From assembly GCA_904377845.1 (NCBI GenBank), contig CAJFGR010000011.1, positions 1 to 47,388 on the forward strand: a stretch of DNA of 47,388 nt, read 5' to 3'. This stretch comes from an uncultured Ruminococcus sp. Its GTDB lineage: Bacteria; Bacillota; Clostridia; Lachnospirales; Lachnospiraceae. The position numbers were made by a program, and so were the translations under genes. Position 1 is the first letter of the stretch, and the number at the start of each line of letters is the position of its first letter. The notes below the pieces were generated by a model. That model saw only the letters and a program-made list of their open reading frames with translations. It had not been told where the DNA came from and did not search any database. This document shows positions 41,173 through 47,388 of this stretch, in pieces.

Positions 41173-41211
41173 AAAACAGTTCAGCGCGCCATCCCTGACG
41201 CGTGAACTGTT
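41171..41211 (-). terminator. Terminator between MFS and C39-like genes
   Basis: AACAGTTCA(G)CGCG (41175-41188) pairs with CGCGTGAACTGTT (41199-41211). On the minus strand it is followed by six T (plus-strand 41171-41176), giving a good terminator for the C39-like gene. A T-rich tail also follows on the plus strand. The arms share the AACAGTTCA motif of the dispersed repeat ends. Confidence 0.82.
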
Positions 41212-41213
41212 AT

Positions 41214-41897
41214 CTATATTGTTTTTCTAACGCCCACCGCCTGCATATACTGCGCGCGGTGGCGTTTTTCTGTGATTTCCCTCGGATATCCGGTCAGTCC
41301 GTTCCCATTATGCGGGTCATTAAAATAATAATTTTCTTCATCATATCCCACCAGCAGCATACAGTGCTCATTGGATATCCAGGTAAAAATCTCACCCGTA
41401 CTCTGGCCCGCTGCAGTCTCAAGAAGGTGCCACTGCGGACCGATGACCGGCTCGCGCATATCAATACACGCCCAGCAGATCACCGGCATTCCGTCGTCTA
41501 TATACTTTGTCAGAAGTTTTTCTAATGACGTGCCTGTCTCATCCAAAGCCCGATATTGCCCGCCATCCGCATATTTTTCGCCACACTTTCCGGTTTTCAC
41601 ATCTGAAAATACTTTTTCTATGGCCTTTACGATCACCGGTGCGTAACAGCCGAATGAATCTTCGTCATACGGACTCCCGCAGAAATATTTCCGCGGATCG
41701 GGGCCGAAAAGGACTCCGTCTTTCTCCTGGAAATCTTGCTTTTCAAGATACGTTTCAATAAATTCATCCACGGTAATATCAATTCCGAGATACTGAAGAA
41801 GCATCACGGCGGAAACGCTCTCGCACCCGGTAGGATAACGCACGCTCTGATCGATGTATGGTGCATGGATGATAACTTTCTTTCCTAGCTTATTCAT
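41214..41897 (-). CDS. C39-like papain-fold peptidase
   Basis: Protein of 227 residues without a signal peptide. The catalytic triad of the C39_2 family is visible: Cys25 in YPTGCESVSAVMLLQYLG, His178 in SNEHCMLLVGYDEENYYFNDP and Asp194 in the same segment (quoted in part). It is typical of peptidases or transglutaminase-like hydrolases of Firmicutes. It overlaps the NhaC gene by 4 bp (ATGA), so the two are coupled. The role next to an antiporter is unclear. Confidence 0.8.
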   Translation of the reverse strand: MNKLGKKVIIHAPYIDQSVRYPTGCESVSAVMLLQYLGIDITVDEFIETYLEKQDFQEKDGVLFGPDPRKYFCGSPYDEDSFGCYAPVIVKAIEKVFSDVKTGKCGEKYADGGQYRALDETGTSLEKLLTKYIDDGMPVICWACIDMREPVIGPQWHLLETAAGQSTGEIFTWISNEHCMLLVGYDEENYYFNDPHNGNGLTGYPREITEKRHRAQYMQAVGVRKTI

Positions 41898-43417
41898 TTC
41901 CTGCCTTCCTGTTTTGCCCCTGTCACTTTACGGATCACCAGGAGCACTCCTATGAGAAGGAGCAGGCTGATACCGAGAACAACCCACCAGATGTGTACGA
42001 CTCCGGCGATCAAATATCCCACAATGCAGACAGCAGCCACAACCGCCGCATACTGCATCTGCGTAGATACATGATTGATATGATTGCTCTGGGCTCCCGC
42101 CGAAGACATAACCGTAGTGTCAGAGATCGGCGATACATGGTCTCCACACACAGCCCCTGCAAGAACTGCCGATACGGAGATCACCATCATCTCCAGATCT
42201 GCGCCGCCTGAGAACATAGCCGTCGCGATGGGCACAAGGATCGCAAATGTTCCCCATGACGTTCCTGTTGAAAATGAAAGGAATACCGCAGCGGCAAACA
42301 TTACAACAGGAATAAAAATGCTGGCGGATGCATTGTCGCCCACAATATGTCCCACAAAATCTGCAAGGCCGAGGGCGTCTCCCACACCTTTCAGAGACCA
42401 TGCGAAAATCAGGATGGTCACCGCCGGCACCATCAGCTTGAAACCTTCTGCAAGGCTGTCCATAAAGCCTTTAAATGTCACCACTTTTCTCGGCAAATAC
42501 AGGATGAGCATGAAGAAGATCGTGATCATGGTCGCAAAGATCAGGCTAGTCTCTGCATCACATCCGGAAAATGCCGTAATCACATCTGTGGCACCGCCAA
42601 GATATCCGGTATAGATCATAGCCCCGATGGCAGATACAATCAGGACTGCTACAGGGAGAACAAGGTCGATCACCTTTCCGTTCGGATTGACCTCGTCTTC
42701 GGATATCTGCTCAAATTCCTCCGCGCCGCTCGTAAAGAGATCACCCTTTGCGGCGTTTTCCTCGTGCTTTTTCATCAATCCGAAGTCAAATGCCGTCACA
42801 GTAATGAAAATCACCATGAACAGTGTGAGGATCGCATACAGGTTGTACGGGATCGTCCGCAGGAAAAGCTGGAATCCGGTGATTCCCGCATCCTCCGGCA
42901 CATAGGAGTTGACTGCCGCCGCCCAGCTTGAGATGGGTGCGATAATACACACCGGAGCCGCGGTAGAGTCAATAATATACGCAAGCTTTGCTCTGGACAC
43001 TTTATAGCGGTCCGTCACAGGACGCATAACTGATCCCACAGTCAGACAGTTGAAATAGTCATCTACAAAGATCAGGATTCCCAGTCCTGTCGTGGCCAGA
43101 AGCGCACTCTTCTTCGACTTGATCTTGGTACCCGCCCATTTACCGTAGGCTGCGGATCCGCCGGTCTTTGCCATCAGTACGATAATCATGCCGAGCAGGA
43201 CGTCGAAGATCAGAATATTCAGATTCATGCTGTTCTTCATGATCTCAAAGAAATTCACAAACGATTCCCACGGGTGAAATCCACTGTAAAGTATGGCCCC
43301 CACAGCCACACCGAGGAAAAGGGAACTGTACACTTCTTTTGTTACAAAGGCGAGAATGATCGCCAGAAGCGGCGGGATCAGTGCCCACCATGTTCCGATA
43401 AACATAGAACCATCCAT
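41894..43417 (-). CDS. Na+/H+ antiporter NhaC family protein
   Basis: Membrane protein of 507 residues with about 12 helices. Segments GTWWALIPPLLAIILAFVTKEVYSSLFLGV (in parts), LATTGLGILIFVDDYFNCLTVG, ISSWAAAVNSYVP, SFSTGTSWGTFAILVPIA and CGDHVSPISDTTVMSSAGA are diagnostic of the NhaC/arginine-ornithine antiporter-like group. It exchanges sodium or an organic ion for protons; the substrate cannot be set. GGAG precedes the ATG. Overlaps the C39-like gene by 4 bp. Confidence 0.9.
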   Translation of the reverse strand: MDGSMFIGTWWALIPPLLAIILAFVTKEVYSSLFLGVAVGAILYSGFHPWESFVNFFEIMKNSMNLNILIFDVLLGMIIVLMAKTGGSAAYGKWAGTKIKSKKSALLATTGLGILIFVDDYFNCLTVGSVMRPVTDRYKVSRAKLAYIIDSTAAPVCIIAPISSWAAAVNSYVPEDAGITGFQLFLRTIPYNLYAILTLFMVIFITVTAFDFGLMKKHEENAAKGDLFTSGAEEFEQISEDEVNPNGKVIDLVLPVAVLIVSAIGAMIYTGYLGGATDVITAFSGCDAETSLIFATMITIFFMLILYLPRKVVTFKGFMDSLAEGFKLMVPAVTILIFAWSLKGVGDALGLADFVGHIVGDNASASIFIPVVMFAAAVFLSFSTGTSWGTFAILVPIATAMFSGGADLEMMVISVSAVLAGAVCGDHVSPISDTTVMSSAGAQSNHINHVSTQMQYAAVVAAVCIVGYLIAGVVHIWWVVLGISLLLLIGVLLVIRKVTGAKQEGRK

Positions 43418-43448
43418 AACTTTTTACTCTCCATTCCTTGAATTGTCA

Positions 43449-43499
43449 GTGTCGTAAAAGGAGCGGCCGCATACGCAGCCGCTCCCATTGTTCCGACAC
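43449..43499 (-). terminator. Terminator of the GH13 gene
   Basis: Stem GGAGCGGC (43460-43467) with GCCGCTCC (43478-43485), followed on the minus strand by TTTT (43459-43456). An outer stem GTGTCG/CGACAC (43449-43454, 43494-43499) encloses it. Confidence 0.7.
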
Positions 43500-43552
43500 T
43501 CGCATTTGTCTATTATTGTATAAGAAGTGTGAAGAAATAACAAGTTATTCTT

Positions 43553-43586
43553 TTACAGTTCAGCCATCAGGGGGCGTAACTGTTAT
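43553..43586. repeat. Inverted repeat with ACAGTTCAGCC arm
   Basis: TTACAGTTCAGCC (43553-43565) faces GGCGTAACTGTTAT (43573-43586), an imperfect inverted repeat ending about 10 bp after the GH13 stop. There is no T-run. The left arm equals the terminal repeat of the 165-bp element at 20.7 kb, so it may be a minimal derivative of that family. Confidence 0.55.
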
Positions 43587-43595
43587 GATCCGTTC

Positions 43596-45293
43596 TTACC
43601 GCAGCAGGATCACTGCCGCCTCACAGCTGTTGAGAGTGATGGTTCCCGTCCCTGTGATCTCGCGGATTCCTTCCTCTTCTTTTCCTGTGTTGGACAGGAG
43701 TACTCTTCCGGACTGTCCGTTCAGTTTCAACACACACGGCTCTGTCCCGTAATTTGCAGTAATAAGGATGTCCTGAACTGGGTCCGCACCTGAAATCCTG
43801 TGATAAGCGAAGATACCGTCCTGCTCTTCATAAGCGGGAACAAATCTGCCATATGTAAATGTCTCCTTATATTCCGGAGATTTCTTCAGTGCGAGCAGCT
43901 TCTTATAATAGGACAGTACAGAATCCGGACGTTCTGCCTGTTCCTCTACATTAATCTGTGTATAATTGGGGTTGAGGGCAAGCCATGGGGTTCCGTCTGT
44001 AAATCCCGCTCCCTTTCCGGCGCTCCACTGCATCGGCGTCCTTGCGTTGTCCCTGCTGTTCTCATAACAGCACTCCAGCGCCTGATTTCTGCTGCATCCT
44101 GCTGCCAGAGCCTCCCGGTACTGGTCCTTTGTACTGATATCGTCATACTCTGAGATATCATTTCTCCGGCAGTTTGTCATGCCGATCTCCTGCCCCTGAT
44201 AGATAAAGGGGATACCATACAGGAATATAGATGTTGTGGCAAGCATTTTCTTGCCAGCCTCATTCTGCGCGTAATCCGGAAGGAAGCGGCTCGCACCTCT
44301 CGGTTCGTCGTGATTTTCTATAATGTTTGCCGGAAATCCGACTCCCTGCATCCTCTTCTGTGAAGCAAAGATTGTGTCACGCCACTCTTTAAATGACGGT
44401 TTCCGACTGTTGTACCAGCCGCTCTCTCCCTGTGCGAGCATATGTGCGCTGAAGTCAAACATTGTTGAGAAATGTCCGTCATCGCTAATGAACTCTGCCA
44501 GCTCATCATCTTTCATATTGAAGACTTCCGCCACGGTAAACGCATCATATTTCTCAAATGTATTTTTCTTTATATCTTCAAAATAGTCTCCGACGCCCCG
44601 TACTTCCTCTACCATCTTCACGCAGGAAGCCAGGCCATCCGGGCCGTCCGGCTCAAAGGAAGGGAAGCTCAGATCTTTCTTAATGTTGATGATTGCGTCA
44701 ATGCGGAACCCTGCCAACCCTTTGTCCAGCCACCAGTTAATCATCTTATAGATCTCCTGTCTCAGTTCCGGATTCTCCCAGTTGAGATCCGGCTGCTCTT
44801 TCGCGAACATATGGAGATAATACAGATCTGTTCCCGGCACCGGCTCCCACGCACTTCCGCCGAAATAGGAGCGGTAATTGCTCGGCTCCTTGCCGTCTTT
44901 CCCTTTTACAAAATGAAAATACCCTGCGTACTTTCCGTATGGGTCTTTCAGGGCTTTCTGGAACCACTCGTGCTTGTCGGAGCAGTGGTTGACCACCAGA
45001 TCCATCAGGACATACATTCCCCGTTTCTTCGTCTCGGCGAGCAGCTCATCGAACTCCTCCATCGTGCCGAATTCTTCCGCAATCTTGTAATAATCAGAAA
45101 TATCATATCCCTGATCCACAAACGGGGACTGATAGATCGGGGAAAGCCAGATAATGTCGATCCCCAGATCTTTGAGATAGTCTAACTTTGAGATAATTCC
45201 CCTGAGGTCTCCGATCCCGTCGCCGTTCGTATCAAGAAAACTCTTCGGATAGATCTGATATGCCGCCTTATCATGCCACCATTTCTTTTTCAT
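43596..45293 (-). CDS. GH13 alpha-glucosidase (oligo-1,6-glucosidase-like)
   Basis: Cytoplasmic glucosidase of 565 residues. Family regions are DLVVNHCSDKHEWF (region I), GLAGFRIDAIINI (nucleophile Asp199), AFTVAEVFNM (acid/base Glu256) and IIENHDEPRGASRF (Asp329). QIYPKSFLDTNGDGIGDLRGI is typical of the oligo-1,6-glucosidase/MalL/trehalose-6-phosphate hydrolase group. The start MKKKWWHDKAAYQ is preceded by AGGAG at 9 nt; the frame extends 23 codons further without homology. It is divergent from an AraC regulator that probably controls it. Confidence 0.92.
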   Translation of the reverse strand: MKKKWWHDKAAYQIYPKSFLDTNGDGIGDLRGIISKLDYLKDLGIDIIWLSPIYQSPFVDQGYDISDYYKIAEEFGTMEEFDELLAETKKRGMYVLMDLVVNHCSDKHEWFQKALKDPYGKYAGYFHFVKGKDGKEPSNYRSYFGGSAWEPVPGTDLYYLHMFAKEQPDLNWENPELRQEIYKMINWWLDKGLAGFRIDAIINIKKDLSFPSFEPDGPDGLASCVKMVEEVRGVGDYFEDIKKNTFEKYDAFTVAEVFNMKDDELAEFISDDGHFSTMFDFSAHMLAQGESGWYNSRKPSFKEWRDTIFASQKRMQGVGFPANIIENHDEPRGASRFLPDYAQNEAGKKMLATTSIFLYGIPFIYQGQEIGMTNCRRNDISEYDDISTKDQYREALAAGCSRNQALECCYENSRDNARTPMQWSAGKGAGFTDGTPWLALNPNYTQINVEEQAERPDSVLSYYKKLLALKKSPEYKETFTYGRFVPAYEEQDGIFAYHRISGADPVQDILITANYGTEPCVLKLNGQSGRVLLSNTGKEEEGIREITGTGTITLNSCEAAVILLR

Positions 45294-45405
45294 AGAAGTG
45301 CACTCCTCTCTTTTGGGACGGTATGATACCTGCGGATTGTTCCATGCTGCGCACTTCCACAATCCTACCCATCATTCTGTCTTGCGTTTCTTGTATGATG
45401 CTGTT

Positions 45406-45462
45406 ATTATAGGCTTAAAGAGGAAAGAATTCTTGCACAATCATTTGAATTAATAACACAAT
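45406..45462. promoter_or_regulatory. GH13-AraC divergent control region
   Basis: On the minus strand TATAAT (45411-45406) lacks a good -35, as expected for an AraC-activated promoter. A direct repeat CACAAT at 45436-45441 and 45457-45462, 21 bp apart (two helical turns), is a candidate AraC site. Ribosome site TTAGGAGG for the plus-strand gene is at about 45471. Confidence 0.45.
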
Positions 45463-45486
45463 TCTGCTTTTTAGGAGGATGGTTTT

Positions 45487-46425
45487 ATGAAATCTGCTTT
45501 TGATCTGTCACCGGCTCAAAAAGAGAAGGCGCAGCACGGAGAAAAGATGTTTCCGCTGAAAAGATATATCACGAAACTTTCAGACCTCTACCCGGCAGTC
45601 ACCGCCCACTGGCATGAAGAGGCAGAGCTGACATTGATCACGGAGGGGATCTGCACCTATCATATCCATCTTGAAAATTATGAGGCTCAGACCGGCGATA
45701 TCCTGTTTATCCCTCCCGCTGAACTTCATTCGATCAGCATAGAACCGGGCATGGAAATGACATCCACGACTTATGTTTTTCACATGGATTATCTGAATGC
45801 CGACTCTGCCGACATATGCGCTGTAAAATATTTGAATCCGATCAGCCGGCACACATTGATGCTCCCCTATATTATAAAAAAAGACCATCCCGTTTATCCG
45901 AAACTTCTGAAGGTCTTTCATGAAATAGAACAGGCGTACAGCGAAATGGGCCCCGGATATGAAATGATGCTCAAAGCGCTGCTTCTCTATTCTGTAGCAC
46001 TCCTGCTGCCCTACAGGCAGACGGAGAATACCCGGCCGCAGCTTGAAGATGAACACACTGCCAAGCTTAAGCTGGTCCTTGAATATATCGGGGAGCATTA
46101 TGCAGAGGAGCTGACGATCCCGCAGCTCGCGCGCCTGTGCTTTTTCAGCGAGTATCATTTTATGCGCTTTTTTAAAAAATACATCGGCGTATCCTGCCTG
46201 GAATACATCAAGAATTTAAGGCTGGAAAAAGCCGCCTCGCGCTTAGCGCAGGGCGGCCAGTCCGTACTTGACGTCTCCATGTCATGCGGTTTTTCCAACC
46301 TGTCATATTTCTATCGGGAATTTAAGAAGAAGTACGGCATGACGCCGAAGCAGTTTATCCGGGAGACGCCGTCGCTGCCGTTTCTGCCGGAGAAAGATAA
46401 CGACGCCGGCAGCGGGTTGCCCTGA
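45487..46425 (+). CDS. AraC family transcriptional regulator
   Basis: Regulator of 312 residues. An N-terminal cupin-type sensing domain (about 30-115) includes HWHEEAELTLITEGICTYHI and AQTGDILFIPPAELHSI. The C-terminal AraC domain (about 195-292) has IGEHYAEELTIPQLARLCFFSEYHFMRFFKKYIG (in parts) and the second helix-turn-helix SVLDVSMSCGFSNLSYFYREFKKKYGMTP (in parts). TTAGGAGG precedes the ATG. Divergent from the GH13 glucosidase, it probably activates it in response to a sugar. Confidence 0.92.
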   Translation: MKSAFDLSPAQKEKAQHGEKMFPLKRYITKLSDLYPAVTAHWHEEAELTLITEGICTYHIHLENYEAQTGDILFIPPAELHSISIEPGMEMTSTTYVFHMDYLNADSADICAVKYLNPISRHTLMLPYIIKKDHPVYPKLLKVFHEIEQAYSEMGPGYEMMLKALLLYSVALLLPYRQTENTRPQLEDEHTAKLKLVLEYIGEHYAEELTIPQLARLCFFSEYHFMRFFKKYIGVSCLEYIKNLRLEKAASRLAQGGQSVLDVSMSCGFSNLSYFYREFKKKYGMTPKQFIRETPSLPFLPEKDNDAGSGLP

Positions 46426-46452
46426 TTCCCTGCATCTGTATAGATATAGGCG

Positions 46453-47303
46453 CTATTTTCGATTATATATGAAATTCAATATAATCGAAACGATCCCGCA
46501 AAGGAGCACCCCCACCGGATAGGCGATCCAGCACTTCTCCCACAGATCAAATCCAAGTCCGCAGATCAGAAAAATGATTGTTGTAAAAATCATAATACAC
46601 GCATTCACTACTCCGATCAACTGGTTTCCTCTGTCTGCATTTCTTCCTTGGCTCAGGATTTCTTCTGTCTTCCGTGCAGCGTAGTCCTCATAACCACGCT
46701 CCAAAGCATTTTCCTTATTATATTCCTCAATGTTATACTTGCTTTTCTGAAGTCCTGCATAGACGAGCACAGACACGCCGGCAGTCGCAAACGCAAGAAA
46801 ACTCCACTCATAAAGTATTGCCGTATACCCCTGTGGAACCGGGAGTCCCTCCGAGACAGCTGCAAACACAAGTCCTGCAAGTATGATACCGATCCCAGTC
46901 ACAATCCTGACTGTGAACTTTTCATCGGCTCGTTCTCTCTCTTCTTCTGAGTAGAATGGTTTGATCCTCAGATGTTTTTCCTTAAACCGGCTGTGTTTCA
47001 TGCCGCCTGCTATCAGGATCAGCACGCCAATTATAATCAATAAAAGAGCCCCTGCCGTCATCACAAATTCCGGCAGGCGAAAGCCTTCTGCCGCTGCGGC
47101 AAATGTAACGCCCGCCATAATAATCGCGATTCCGCCTGTCATTTCTTTCGAGTGTCGATCCATATGCGCGTCGTAATCCGCTGTATCTTCCCTGAGGGAC
47201 TCCTGTGCATCCCCTCTTATGAGGATGTCCATCGGGCACTCGAACAGATCACACAACTGGAGGATCTTCTCCATCTCCGGATACGAACTGCCGGTATCAC
47301 ATA
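46453..47303 (-). pseudogene. XRE-type regulator with membrane C-terminus, N-terminus lost
   Basis: The open frame from the ATG at 47274 gives 273 residues: EKILQLCDLFECPMDILI is the last part of an XRE helix-turn-helix domain, followed by five or six membrane helices (about 48-110, 125-165 and 220-265). Reading upstream in frame the sequence DTGSSYPEM still fits the HTH consensus to about 47303, then a stop interrupts. The DNA-binding part is therefore missing. The break lies about 20 bp from a recombinase 3' end. The remaining frame could still give an integral membrane protein. Confidence 0.7.
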
Positions 47304-47323
47304 GTTAAAGATATTGGTGTCAT

Positions 47324-47388
47324 TCAATCAATCTTGCCGATAAAGCGGTAGAAGATTTCTACCTCCTGTTCCCTGCTTCCGTCCTCAC
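47324..47388 (-). CDS. 3' end of a site-specific recombinase (partial)
   Basis: The minus-strand frame entering from the window edge ends with EDGSREQEVEIFYRFIGKID and a TGA at 47326-47324. This tail resembles the C-terminus of large serine recombinases of the DUF4368 type in Clostridia. Only 21 codons are visible. Its position directly beside a truncated gene fits an integrated element with its recombinase at the end. Call rests on this short tail only. Confidence 0.5.
   Translation of the reverse strand, partial: EDGSREQEVEIFYRFIGKID

Noticed and set aside
46457..46490. 12-bp hairpin at the end of the XRE-like gene as terminator
   Set aside because: It lies within the coding end and lacks a T-run; it may be only AT-rich chance symmetry.
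1..47388. CRISPR arrays, tRNA or rRNA genes
   Set aside because: No regularly spaced direct repeats with unique spacers and no tRNA- or rRNA-like sequence were found on reading both strands.

Overview
The window looks like a chromosomal segment of a spore-forming Clostridia, most likely Lachnospiraceae. The evidence is three spoVA spore genes, a Gram-positive style PhoP/PhoR-PhoU-Pst locus with PhoP-box-like repeats, an NhaC antiporter, a sortase-type surface protein ending in an LPXTG-like motif, strong AGGAGG ribosome sites and moderate GC. No rRNA, tRNA or CRISPR array was seen.

Layout. 0.1-6.7 kb: phosphate operon, all on the minus strand, in the order pstS-pstC-pstA-pstB-phoU-phoP-phoR, with PhoP-type repeats upstream of pstS. 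6.8-13.4 kb: 2-aminoethylphosphonate (AEP) uptake and degradation on the minus strand (ATPase, fused permease, binding protein, PhnW, PhnX), preceded by an RpiR-type regulator. Together these form a phosphorus-acquisition island. 13.7-16.4 kb: a hypothetical gene broken at a C9 tract, then glmS with a long leader. 16.5-18.7 kb: spore genes spoVAD-spoVAE, with spoVAC divergent. 18.7-23.6 kb: divergent GH2 and GH31 glycosidases and a sugar O-acetyltransferase. 23.7-27 kb: repeat-containing surface protein, AEC transporter, and two genes cut back from both 5' ends. 27-32 kb: pyruvate kinase, homocysteine methyltransferase/MTHFR fusion, aminotransferase. 32.3-35 kb: OPT oligopeptide transporter followed by an orphan PqqD-like protein and a small membrane protein. 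35-38 kb: PHP phosphoesterase, a 56-residue membrane peptide, an acidic-tailed membrane protein and a WYL regulator. 38.7-46.4 kb: asnA, an MFS transporter, a C39-like peptidase with NhaC, and a GH13 glucosidase divergent from an AraC regulator. 46.4-47.4 kb: an XRE-type gene that has lost its N-terminus where the 3' end of a recombinase begins, which is probably the edge of a mobile element continuing outside the window.

The most striking observation is that PstS is circularly permuted: the half that is normally C-terminal comes first, directly after the lipoprotein signal, and the protein ends where the normal hinge lies. Other points of note are an intrinsic terminator inside the glmS leader with no recognisable glmS ribozyme, a dispersed family of elements bounded by ACAGTTCAGC-type inverted repeats, PhoP-like half-sites inside the rpiR terminator upstream of the AEP operon, and an identical 16-bp palindrome-containing sequence upstream of the GH31 and MFS genes.

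All calls rest on reading the sequence and recalled family motifs. No database search was run.
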